Positions 50,166 to 59,866 of a stretch of 64,000 nucleotides of DNA are shown here, piece by piece (positions within the stretch are counted from its first letter, which is position 1; each line of letters opens with the position of its first letter). The position numbers and the translations under genes were made by a program. The notes beneath the pieces are model-generated. The model ran no database searches. It was not told where the DNA came from and saw only the letters and a list, made by a program, of their open reading frames with translations. Origin of the DNA: Prunella strophiata (Eukaryota > Chordata > Aves > Passeriformes > Prunellidae); NCBI GenBank assembly GCA_036583965.1, contig JAZBQD010000014.1, positions 66,866,395-66,930,394 of the forward strand, read 5' to 3'.

Positions 50166-50279
50166 TCATCCATTTAGTTCCCTGCTGTCCTCATGAAGAA
50201 TTTCCTCACGATGAAATCAGGGTTCGGAGATTTATTATGCAACGAGCAGAGCAGGTTCAAGCTGATAAAGGCTTCCTGG
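50166..50279 (+). CDS. Candidate internal coding exon, gene unknown
   Basis: A long pyrimidine tract and CAAACACAG (ending 50165) form a strong acceptor, and CTGG|GTGAGT at 50280 a near-consensus donor. The 114 bases between are open in one frame only: two bases completing a codon, 37 codons, then one base. It therefore enters and leaves in phase 1 and could be skipped without a frameshift. The peptide is charged and protein-like, with the run HDEIRVRRFIMQRAEQ and then VQADKGFL, unlike the Ser/Leu/Cys-rich chance frames around it. Three CpGs survive in CpG-poor DNA. I do not recognise the family. The frame has no start codon that matters, so the rest of any gene must lie in other exons, and none nearby is convincing. 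Chance remains possible. Confidence 0.35.
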
Positions 50280-50395
50280 GTGAGTGAAGGATGCTTAATG
50301 CTAGGAAAGATACTCTTTTAATGTGAGGTTCTTGACCGTTTATTACATAAAAATGTTAATCTGATAGTGTTTTTAATCTGCTTGTTATCAGCAGC

Positions 50396-50930
50396 GGCTG
50401 CTTGGTGTTAAAGACAAGATAAAAGGCAGAGCTGAAGAAGCAGATTTGGGGAGCACCCGCTCAGTTAACATGCTGGATGCAACACACCTGCCTCCCATTT
50501 ATCTGCTCTTCCAGAGTGAGGAGGAGAGGGATTAGGGCTGAGATAAGGCACAGCTTGGTGGGCTGATTGGGCAGCGGAGTGCACGCGCTGAAAGGACACT
50601 GCGCCACAGATAAGCCGCGATAAATGTTGGGACAGTCATTTCCCAGGAAGCTCTGCAGAGAGGAGGATTTGCTTTACATGCCATTTCGAGGGGTTCTACG
50701 AAAGCAGAATATTTAATCCTTCCTCGCCCCTCCACATCTCCCTCCCGCCTCACAAGACCTGCAGAATTTATGAAGCAAAACTTCCTGCAGATTTTCTGTC
50801 CGTGTTGTGCCCTGGGCTTGTTCCAGCTAATGTATGGGCTGGTCCTGTCTGTGAAATTTTGGCAGGCCAGAGACACTGTGATTAGTCCTGCCTTTTGTGC
50901 GTGCAAAACCAATGGCTGGTGTAAAATATA
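50396..50930. promoter_or_regulatory. CpG-retaining block with clustered GATA motifs
   Basis: This roughly 530-bp block holds 14 CpGs by direct count, far above the rest of the window. Its first half has four AGATAA motifs or inverses (50417-50422, 50499-50504 as TTATCT, 50541-50546, 50608-50613) plus CGATAAA at 50618-50624. Such clustering is typical of enhancers bound by GATA zinc-finger factors. It starts about 115 bp downstream of the candidate exon at 50166-50279. The 126-codon minus frame across it has no recognisable domain. It is neither long nor dense enough for a classic CpG island. Function is inferred from motif and composition only. Confidence 0.3.
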
Positions 50931-51805
50931 GAGTGTCTGTCAAACTGGGCTGAAGTCTCTCATGGACTCAGGAGTTATTGGTGGCCTGGAGGACAAGCAC
51001 TGTAATAATACAAACCTTGAATTCTGAGAAGACCAAGATAAAGTTGTGTCTGTCTACAAGACAAAAATACAAACTTTTTCTTGCAGGATTTGGCTCAGCA
51101 GTAAAGTTTTCATATTTGAGTTGACACAAATATCTGCAATCAGATATATCTGCAATTCAGTAGCTGGGATAGCAAAGAGCTTGCCCATTTTAGAAAATAT
51201 GGGGGATTAAAATCACTGACCCTAGGATGAAGCTATGACCAGTCCAAGCTTTTCTTGCCTGAGGAGACATGAACTCATTTCCTGCAGTGAATCCTGCATA
51301 TTTCCCACAATCTAGTAGAGTACCATAGCAACCAGCCACATTTTTACTTTGGGATGATCTGCTTTTTACCCAAAAGAGATATTTACAGTTATCATTTCTG
51401 TCGAAATCAATAAAAAAGTCTTCTTTGGCAATGCAAACTCACATTGCTGAGAAACTTCCAGCAATGTCGTGGGCTGATGGTAAGTTCACACAGCATTTGG
51501 TCTGAATGGGTACAGCCTGTGCAGGCACAAGCACACTGTGTTACTGTGACTTCAGCAGGAGCCATGGATGCACAAGCTGGGTGCATCCAGGCAGCAACCT
51601 ACACATTAGACAAATAAAGCATTTGCAATGACTTTGGACAGGCTGAAGTCTGCACATGCTCTGGTGTAATGTGGATGTGAACTGGTCAGTCACAGACAAG
51701 GGGGTAGAGCTGGATGAATGCTGTGCATGTGCTGCCCAACATCTCCTACTCAGAGGATTACCAGAAATCCTGAATCACACCTTGTAGTCAATAGGATTTC
51801 TCTAT
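50931..51805. other. Non-genic unique DNA
   Basis: No gene is supported. A weak splice-flanked open segment (51389-51479) has a poor pyrimidine tract and is not accepted. The word CATAGCAAC near 51328 echoes the half-site in the 40862 palindrome but stands alone. Confidence 0.5.
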
Positions 51806-51911
51806 CTTTGAGCTGTCTTGTCTAGTGGAAGTTGTCCCTGCCCATGGCAGGTGGGTTGGAACAAGATGACATTTAAAGTCCCTTCCAAACCAAACTGTTC
51901 CAGGATTCTAT
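51806..51911 (+). mobile_element. CR1 LINE 3' end (sense)
   Basis: TTTGAGCTGTCTTGTCTAGT, GGAAGTTGTCCCTGCCCATG, GCAGGTGGGTTGGAACAAGA, TGACATTTAAAGTCCCTTCC and AAACCAAACTGTTCCAGGAT then TCTAT are the last 105 bases of sense CR1. The terminal repeat is reduced to one degenerate unit. It is strongly 5'-truncated and non-coding. Confidence 0.93.
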
Positions 51912-52494
51912 CCACATATGCTAAACCCAAGGGAGACACATGTTAACAATCCTACATCAAAGGCATTTATGTTTATGAGGGAAACAATGGTTAGAGTGAA
52001 CAAGACTCCCAAAGGTGGAACAAAAAAAAAAAAAAAAGAAAAATCAAGTGCTTGTTGCTTAGTCAGACATTTACTTGCTGATCCACTCAACTGCATTTAA
52101 AAATGAGTGTCTGCTGGGGAGGTGTGTAACTAATACCCAGAACATCCAAAGTTCTACTTTTCCCCCAAAAGCAATATTAGCAGAAGGGTTCACCAAAGGA
52201 CCTGGGCAAGACCCTGGTGTAAAGACTGCTTAAATTAGGGTTTTCTCTTGAATTCAAATCTGGAAGCTCCTTACTCAAGCACCAGATAGAGAAGCCTCCA
52301 TTGATGCTGCTTTTAGATTGAGAACTTCAATCTTTTCTCCTCAATAGCTGAGGAACCATGTGTCTAGATAGGATGTGATCAGTGCTAAAATGAGTTGATC
52401 TGAAGGACTTGAAGTCCTGCCCTATTAATTTAATCTTGGGAAACCAAAAAATGTTTCTAATGGTCACAGTACCAAGCTTCTCAGAGTGCAAGGA
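51912..52494. other. Short non-genic interval between two CR1 fragments
   Basis: An A16 run at 52022-52037 is the only notable feature. No frame or repeat is recognised. Confidence 0.55.
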
Positions 52495-52622
52495 GTATTT
52501 TGACAATGATCTCAGGCACACGGTGTGATTCTTGGGCTTGTCCTGTACAGGGCCTAGGAGTTGGACTGATGATTCCTCATGGGTCCCTTCCAACTCAGGA
52601 TATTCTATGATTCTGTGATTCT
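52495..52622 (+). mobile_element. CR1 LINE 3' end, third tail class (sense)
   Basis: AGTATTTTGACAATGATCTC, AGGCACACGGTGTGATTCTT, GGGCTTGTCCTGTACAGGGC, TAGGAGTTGGACTGATGATT and GGGTCCCTTCCAACTCAGGA, then TATTCTATGATTCTGTGATT, match the CR1 subfamily whose 3' end reads 'aggagttggactcgatgatcc...caactcaggatattctatgattc'. The tail is intact. This is the same tail class as the antisense stub at 37997 and differs from those at 51806 and 41695. Confidence 0.93.
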
Positions 52623-54560
52623 ACAAACCTCTGGTCTCATGCAAAGGACTAACAAGATTGATGATTACAAAACAACTGGAAAATGTCCAATACTGACCTC
52701 CCATAGATGATCTCAACTAAGTCTATATTCCTTCCCCAGGCAGTCATCTGAATAAATAGACTCTACCAGGCACTAAATGGGTTAAAATTGCTGGGGCAGC
52801 AGAAGTACTTTGTGTGACAGAAGCTTTGGTCCCTCTGACTTAATGGAGGCTGGAGGCTGTTAGCAGATGGATCCTAACTGATCTCTAGTGGTAGGACATA
52901 GAGAGGAGAGAAGAAGCAGAAAAGCAGTCACAGACACAAAACTCATGGCTTTATACATCAAGACCTACATCCAAAAGCAAATTGGACGTCTGTGCAAGCT
53001 GCAGTGAATTGGAGTAACGTGCGTTGTTCGCCAGTTCTGCTAAGTAAGCAATCAATATATTTACTCCCTGGATAGAATACAATTTTGCTGTTGTGACAGT
53101 GCTGCTTCTACTACTCTGTGAAGAAAAATGACTCCATGGAGTCCATGATCCCTATCTGGTCAGAGCCTCCACTCTCTGGAAGATATTTTTAAAGATAACG
53201 GAAAATCATAAAGAGCATTTGCACTGCACCAAAGCCAAGAAATTCAGACGCACAATAGAATTCAATGGCGTGTGATTAGCTCAACCTATTTTACTGAGAC
53301 ACTGCCAAGTCATCTGGATGGATTCAGCAACCATGCATCACTTCTGCAACCCTTACATATAGCAGACAGAGTTTCCAGTTGATTCAGATGAAATTCAGCT
53401 TTTTGCTGAATTTTGCTTCATATAGTTTTTAAAGGAAAATCTTATCTTGTCAGGTTTTTGTTGTTTGTTTGTAGTTTTGTTTTTATTTTTTGCTGTTCAT
53501 GCTTATTCAGGTATCTGGCTTTATTTGAATGTTCTGAATGCAAATTTATCTACTCACAGAGCTCAGGCTTGGGATAATCAGCAGATAGCAGTCATAAGAT
53601 ACTCTTCTATCTCATTAGCAATGGAGAAGGGAAAGAAGAAAGGAAGGTGGGAGTCATGAGGAATGGACTTACAGCTAGAAGTGAAAAGAAATCATGGTGA
53701 TGAGACATGTTTTTGCAAACCTACATCTTGGGTAGGAATTTTCTGCATCCCCTGTAGGATACTATGAGAAGATGAGAGAAACAGAAGAGGAGAATCTCTT
53801 TGCTAGGAATCTCTTTAAGGACTTAATAAAATCATGGCAAAACCAGCCTAAAGAATAGTCTACTTTTTTGACCATTTCAGTTTGTTATTGGAAGATTAAT
53901 GAGAAGAGTTTGAAGCAGAAGATTAATGTGGTCTATTCTTATAACTTGCTCCCCTCCTCATAAATCTCCCATTATTACATACGCACTAAGCAGCGTGTTG
54001 CTTCACCTTCTCTGAGACACTAGTCCACCAACAAATCTCTTTCATTTGCTTCCCTGTACTTCCCAGAAGTCAACACCCTACTTAAAAAATATCTACTCCT
54101 CTCCCAGCCTGATATCCTCATCTCCTTTGGCAATGCCTCACCACTACGAATGAACAAAAAGACCAAGAAAAGAAAAAAAATTAGACTAATGGAAGTATCA
54201 GGATCAGCTCCTATGAGTACAGATATTTTAACTACAGCGTGGAAATCAACTTGAAATTGTACAAAATTAATAAGTTTGATTTTTGCTTCTCTCTCACCAG
54301 TAAGTTTTGTACTTCATTTTCCTCCTTTTTGTCTTGAGAGGGATAAATTCACTGTTCTTTCATTCTTGATCTCTTGCTCTAAAGGAGTCCATGAGGTAAC
54401 TTCACAGATGGCCATCACCACCTTAGCTGTCTAAGGGAAAGCTCCCATAAGAGAAGGAGCTAACAGCCCAGGTGGACTCTCATGTGCTTGAACTTCAGCA
54501 CTGCAATTAAAGCCCAAATACAGAGGAGAGCAGACACATCTCTCTAAACACCTCATCACT
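52623..54560. other. Non-genic DNA with a modest CpG-retaining patch
   Basis: No gene is supported. Between about 52985 and 53275 seven CpGs occur, including the cluster AACGTGCGTTGTTCGCC near 53016, in an otherwise CpG-poor area. This patch may be a conserved non-coding element. The frame at 53447-53659 follows a strong T-rich acceptor-like tract but has only a weak donor. Confidence 0.45.
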
Positions 54561-54735
54561 GCATTCCCACAGTGTGCCTGGGAGAAGAAATCATAGCTGC
54601 ATTTTGATGTTGTACAAAGATAAAGAACCAGCTAGATGAAGTGATTTCTTTAGGGTCACTCAGAACATCTCTAGTTGAATCAGCAACAGAGCCTCAGTAC
54701 CTGGAGCCCTGTTCCAGTTAACAGTTGTATCTGCC
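54561..54735 (+). repeat. Ancient SINE/LINE remnant (MIR- or L2/L3-like)
   Basis: The order of words GATGAAGTGATTTCTTTAGG, GTCACTCAGAACATCTCTAG, AATCAGCAACAGAGCCTCAG and TACCTGGAGCCCTGTTCCAG parallels the old amniote motif 'gtgacttgcccaaggtcac...agtggcagagcc...aacccagg...ctgactcc'. That motif is shared by MIR-type core SINEs and L2/L3 tails. The match is degraded and I cannot give a family. Boundaries are approximate. Confidence 0.5.
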
Positions 54736-55833
54736 CAGGTGACAGACTACACTTTCACTCCACAGAATAACAAAATCAACTCTCCTGAATACACCCTGTT
54801 AAAAATGTTGTCCCCTGTAGCAAGATTGAGAGAGATTCACAAGCCTCCTACGTGCACAGAGACCAGAACAACCCTGCCAAATGCTGTCCTAAATTATTCT
54901 TGTGTAAAATTCGTTGGGTACAAAACAGGAATAGTAGAAAAGGCGGAAGGAGATGAGCTGTTCTTGAAAGTTCTTTCTTATTATGCAAACACAGAGTCCA
55001 AAGATTTTCCAGGGAATTGTTGTGTTAAATAGCCACAGTTGTAAATGGTGAATTCATAAATGAATACAAATGTGTAGCTGTCATAACTGGCAGATGACAC
55101 TTCCTGAAGGATAAGCTTGTACTCTTCCCCAGCGAAGGCGGCATGCAAGAGTTTCATCTCCTGAGACTTCTAATGTACAAATTCCTTGGCAATTCTTCCT
55201 AAGGCGGAACTGTTTTTAATTTAGAAGACGTCAACCTACTTGTACTACTGGGAGAAATTAATAAGCCAAGGATGCAGGTTGGCTGTACTGTAATACTGAG
55301 TAGATATGTCTCCATTAATTGCAGGATTGCCTGTGCTCACTTAAAAGCTGTTCTGTCTCAGAGCTTGATCGTGTTGCCTGTGCTCAGATAAAATTCCCTT
55401 GAGCTTCTAACACCTTTTCTGCTGCTGACCCCTCAGGGGTGGGTTTGTTTCATGTCTGCATGCTTCACACGCTGAACCATATATTTCTTCTCTCTGTATG
55501 GCACAGATATGAATATAGATAACCATATGTCCTCTAATATTAAGCTGTGTTTGCTCTAATCTGTCCTAGAAATTTAGAAAGGCAATTAAAGCAAAGAGAA
55601 TCTAAAAACCATATTCAAGTGACCTGGGTTATAAACAAGTCTTTGAATTTATATTTTCACCTGGTTGCTATAACCAGGCCCTACATGGGGCATCACTAAA
55701 ACCAACTTTCTCCCCTGAGCAGGCATGGGCACTTCATGTTGTCTGAATACAGTCTTGATAAATGGGGCAGAGTAAGTGTGTGGCAAACAAACAAACTACT
55801 CCCCCAAAAATAACAAAAAAAAACCCCCAAAAC
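54736..55833. other. Non-genic unique DNA
   Basis: No gene is supported; the 97-codon plus frame at 54739-55032 has no motif. A small CpG-retaining patch (about 55130-55235) carries GCGAAGGCGGC and AGACGTCAAC, the latter containing seven of eight bases of a CRE-type TGACGTCA site. Confidence 0.45.
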
Positions 55834-56016
55834 AAGAAGAGAAGAGAAAAGAGAAAAGAGAAAAGAGATAAAAGAGAGAAGAAAAGAAAAGAAAAGAAAA
55901 AAAAGAAAAGAAAAGAAAAGAAAAGAAAAGAAAAGAAAAGAAAAGAAAAGAAAAGAAAAGAAAAGAAAAGAAAAGAAAAGAAAAGAAAAGAAAAGAAAAG
56001 AAAAGAAAAGAAAAGA
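55834..56016. repeat. Large GAAAA pentanucleotide array (purine strand on plus)
   Basis: About 183 bases of pure purine except one T (GATAAAAG near 55867). The left 45 bases are variants (AAGAG, AAAAGAG). From about 55878 the array is nearly perfect GAAAA, with one unit lengthened to eight A (about 55898-55904). It is preceded by an A/C-rich tract (55801-55833). Such arrays mutate quickly. The Lys/Glu/Arg-repeat frames on plus and Phe/Leu/Ser frames on minus are artefacts. Confidence 0.97.
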
Positions 56017-58771
56017 TGTTTAAATTCACATTTCACCTCTCAGCCTGGTAGTCTTCTACCAACTTATTACCCTTCTCCATCTGAACTCATCCAAAGGCCT
56101 AGTGCAGGAGAGAGGGGGCATTTACTGGAGTTATCAACTCATCCTTCAGGTTGGAGGAAAACCCTGGTCTAAAGGACTGAATGCAGTGTTTAAGCTTGCA
56201 GATATTCTGGCAGATTTACAATGTGTGCATGTACATGAGGATAACCAAAGTCCTTCAGTTTTCCCTATCCACTTCTCTGCATGGTTATTCCACCCCAGTA
56301 AGCAATCTATTATCTGCTGGACTGACTTATTCCCCACATTTAGTAACTCTATTCATGCTACTAAGTGAATGATGCTCTCTAAATACCAGACATATATTAT
56401 GTACAATTAACTTCCTAAATCTGTTAGTTTAACAAAAACTTGCCAGAATTAATGCTGTGCTCCCCACACATAACCTATGTAAATGTTTCTAAATGAAATC
56501 AAATAATGAAAAAAAGGAAAAGATGAAAAGAAGACGCTTTTATTCTTCAGTGAAATTCTGTACAGTTCAACACACTCCCAGCCAATGGGTAGTTTTTTCA
56601 TTGATTTCTTTCTTTTTTTCTGAATAGGGTTGAAATCTTCCCTTGTGTACAAAAGGAGAAGGTATTAAATTTTGGATGGTGCTATATTTAAGAACAGAAT
56701 TCAGAAGGTGCACTAACACCAGAAATTCACCACGAGTTTTGTTTATAAGGTGATCTTCTACTAACCTAAGTATTAAAAATAGTTTAATAGTGCAATCAAT
56801 ACTTTGCAAAAATGAACTCTCTTTTAAAAGAAGAACCAACCTTTCAGGTCTGCAATTATTTGAGTAACAGAGGAAATTTCACACCCCCAAGCAGGAGCTT
56901 GCCATTGACTTACAATTATATCCTTTTAGAGTGTGGTCTAGTATTTGAGATGACACCAGACCAAGGCTCAGATGTTTCACTGAATTATTTATGACCTGGG
57001 ACAGATACACCTGCTCTTCCTGCCTTTCTCACTTCTCACTCTTTGTATGTCACTCTTTTTCATTGGGACCTGCTTAGGTAGAGATTTCTTTTTTTTTTTT
57101 TTTTGTGTGTGCAACACCAAGCACCAAGAAGCCCTGGCTTTAAGCAGAAACTCTTAAAAAGGAATATCAACAATAAACAACATCCTCTACACAGTACAAA
57201 TGGCTGCAAAATGGTACATAGAAAAACAATGTGGAAAAAATTAATTTGAGATATTTAAGGTTCAGAAAATTTGATGATTCAGTCTAATTGGGTGCATTAA
57301 ACAAACTATATTCAAGGGATATGCTCCTGGCATGCTGTAAAAGCCTTTTTTTGCCCCCTTTTTTAAAATGAGAAATCTGGTTAATTAAATTTACTTACTA
57401 AACAGCTTGTATTACAACAGTAGAAAATGACAGATGTCTTTCATAAAATTAGTCATATTGTGGTAATTTTCCCCTCTCCCCCAAACATTGTGTGATTATG
57501 GGCATATTTTCTCCTGTTAAAAAGCTATCTGTCATAATTGGTAACAAGTACCATGCAAAAATGTTCTGAAAGAAAAGGTGTTCTGCATGAAATGTAGAAG
57601 TTTTCCTGTGACAGATTTTCTCATTGCCACTTTATTCTGTGGGCTGCTGGGTGCTTGCAGAAAACTGCATAATTTTAAAGGCTTATACTTATAAAGGCCA
57701 ATCATGTATTAATTCATTTGGTATTCATTGAGAGACCTTTAATCATGATGGATTAATTTATTATAAATGCGGATATAATATGTTATTTCATAATATCACT
57801 ACTGTAATTTAGCAATTAAACAGTCTGTTATTATTTCAATCACTGCCCAGATCTGTATCATGATCCAGTGTTTTGCTCCACGGTGAATTATTTTATATTG
57901 CATATAGGACAATGGATTTTTTGGAGAGTAAACCTTTGGGAAAGCACAAATATATAAGGTAATACTTGGCTCTGATATTCTGCTTTGTCTCTGAGATGAT
58001 TAATCCGAAATACTTAGAGCCAGCAAGTCAGAAGCTTGCAGTGATTACAGGTCTGATCCAAAGCTGGCTGAAGTCAATGATGCACTCAACACCTTGGACC
58101 CTTTTGTGAGTGAGAGGGGTGTAAATACTTATCAGGAAAAGGATGTGGAGAGGCTAAAAATCAGGCAGGTGCACCAATTAAATGCAATCTGAGCTAACAA
58201 GCAGAAATGGTCAGACACTAGAAAATTTAACCGGTTTGAAAATTTAGCTTGTTGTTTTTTGAAAGCTGAGCAAGTGCTGACCTGTATTCCTGTTCCACTA
58301 GACAGACAAATGCAGAAATTCCCAAAGGACCTGGGATGAGGCCATTTTACCTCCATTCTTAAACTGCATTCTTTCACAGTTCTTATGCCTTCTGATGCTT
58401 TCAACTCAGAAGAAGAATTGGTGCACATTTATGCTGATCCAATTTTACCAGTGTCAGATGTTCAAATGTTACTGTGACCCACATGGAAAGGCCCTGGGGA
58501 GAATCTGGATCAGAAGAATAATTTTCTTATTACAGATGTGCAAAGTATGGTGCTTAGAAAAGAGATGCCTTGCTTTGGTACCTACAATACATGTGGAAAG
58601 GTAAGAAGTAGAGTTTCTAGAAAATTATTTTCAACCATTTCCCTTTGTTCTAACCATTTGGCCTCATTTCTTTGTCAATCATGTGCTGTTTTCATGTTGG
58701 AATTGACATCATAGCAGCATACAACTGATACAACTGCACCAACTGCCAAAAACTCTAAAGATTTTATTTTT
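56017..58771. other. AT-rich DNA between the two GAAAA arrays
   Basis: No gene is supported. A T16 run followed by GTGTGTG lies at 57089-57110. An ancient archosaur-type motif (GGTCTGATCCAAAGCTGGCT then GAAGTCAATGATGC) lies at about 58048-58082. A splice-like segment at 58537-58600 resembles the 'ttacagatg.gcaaa' word of old MIR/L2-type repeats. AT-rich DNA around 57700-57900 has many homeodomain-type TAATTA/TTAAT words. Confidence 0.5.
58048..58082 (+). repeat. Old archosaur repeat motif
   Basis: GGTCTGATCCAAAGCTGGCT followed by GAAGTCAATGATGC matches the widely repeated word 'cctgatccaaagcccattgaagtcaatgg' seen across bird, crocodile and turtle genomes. It is short and degraded; I cannot name the parent element. 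Confidence 0.4.
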
Positions 58772-58903
58772 CCTTTTCTTTTCTTTTCTTTTCTTTTCTT
58801 TTCTTTTCTTTTCTTTTCTTTTCTTTTCTTTTCTTTTCTTTTCTTTTCTTTTCTTTTCTTTTCTTTTCTTTTCTTTTCTTTTCTTTTCTTTTCTTTTCTT
58901 TTC
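58772..58903. repeat. Large GAAAA pentanucleotide array (pyrimidine strand on plus)
   Basis: About 132 bases, some 26 units, of TTTTC with essentially no interruptions, beginning after ATTTTATTTTTCC and ending at TTTTC|GTAGAAG. On the minus strand it is the same GAAAA motif as at 55834-56016, so the two arrays are inverted relative to each other, 2.8 kb apart. The near-perfect units suggest recent expansion. Lys/Glu-rich minus frames are artefacts. Confidence 0.97.
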
Positions 58904-59767
58904 GTAGAAGTTGCCAAGTCTGCACCTCTGGCTGGACAGTGGAGAACAAATTGATCTGTTCCCTTGAGCTCATTTTTTAACCTCCCTCTATTGACATTTA
59001 AGTAACTGATTCTTTTCCATCATTGTTAGCTGTCTTTTCTCCTGCCTGTCAAGAGCTTGCTAAATTAAGATTCACAGCCCAGGATAGTTTTCATATGAAC
59101 CCAAAAGAAGTCAATATGTTTACTTAGATAAATGGTTATTTTACAAGGTAGTGTAAAATGCATAATTTTCTGTGGTATATGAAGCCATGAACCACAATCC
59201 ATCACGAGTGACTCATTTAATCTCTGATATATCAATGGATGCCTTCTTCAAAGAGCAATCTGGAATAAGTGGTTCACATTAGGAGATCTGGAAAAAAGCT
59301 GCACAGGGAGCAAGTGAGGCGACCAGAATCAAAATGATGGTAAAGTATCCTCGGTCATAAGACAGAGATCACAAAATCCTGTTAAAGCCTCCAGTGTATC
59401 ATGCTCCCTTTCCAGGATTCATGCCCTCAAAAGCATTTTCTGCTGCTTTTCCTTCTCACATTTGGACTGGATTACAGAGCTATCTGCAACCAGAGATGAG
59501 GAGCATTTTTACAGGCTAACAAATCTACTAGAACCAATGGTTTTAATCTCTCCTTGGCTACAGAATCAAAGCCAAGTTCTTTGCAGGTGCAAATGGGATC
59601 TGCTCCACTGCCTTAGGTGGAGTTTCACTCATTTACACCATTAAAGAATTTGGCACTGAGGATGTTGAGATCAAAAGGTTCCAGTTGGCAAGGAGATGTG
59701 CAGAAGAGAATCTGTCTGGGGAAATATTCTGAGAAGACTTATCTATTCTGTGAAAAGAGAACTTACC

Positions 59768-59866
59768 TCTCCCTGGAGGAGTCTGGTATTGATAAATCCA
59801 AATTATACTAAATTTTGGGACATCTCCTCTAACCCTGCTAATTCTAAACTGGGCAGTTTGGAATGT
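59768..59866 (-). other. Weak candidate internal exon (minus strand)
   Basis: On the minus strand, GGGTTTTGGCAG (acceptor) and AGAG|GTAAGT (strong donor) bound 99 bases open in one frame. The peptide includes QFRISRVRGDVPKFSIIW and ends near TPPGR. I recognise no family. The acceptor pyrimidine tract is short and G-rich, which weakens the case. This is listed because the donor is good and the peptide is mixed in composition, but chance is likelier. Confidence 0.12.

Noticed and set aside
51389..51479. Splice-flanked open segment ending at a good GTAAGT donor
   Set aside because: The acceptor lacks a pyrimidine tract (AAAAGAGATATTTACAG), and the entry phase does not match the exit of the 50166 candidate.
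55734..56172. Lys/Glu/Arg-repeat and Phe/Leu/Ser-repeat frames
   Set aside because: These are direct translations of the GAAAA microsatellite. The same applies to the frames at 58675-58973.
58537..58600. Short splice-like segment after TTCTTATTACAG with donor GTAAGA
   Set aside because: The acceptor word and following ATGTGCAAA resemble the 'ttacagatg.gcaaa' motif of ancient MIR/L2-type repeats, and two frames are open, so the coding signal is weak.
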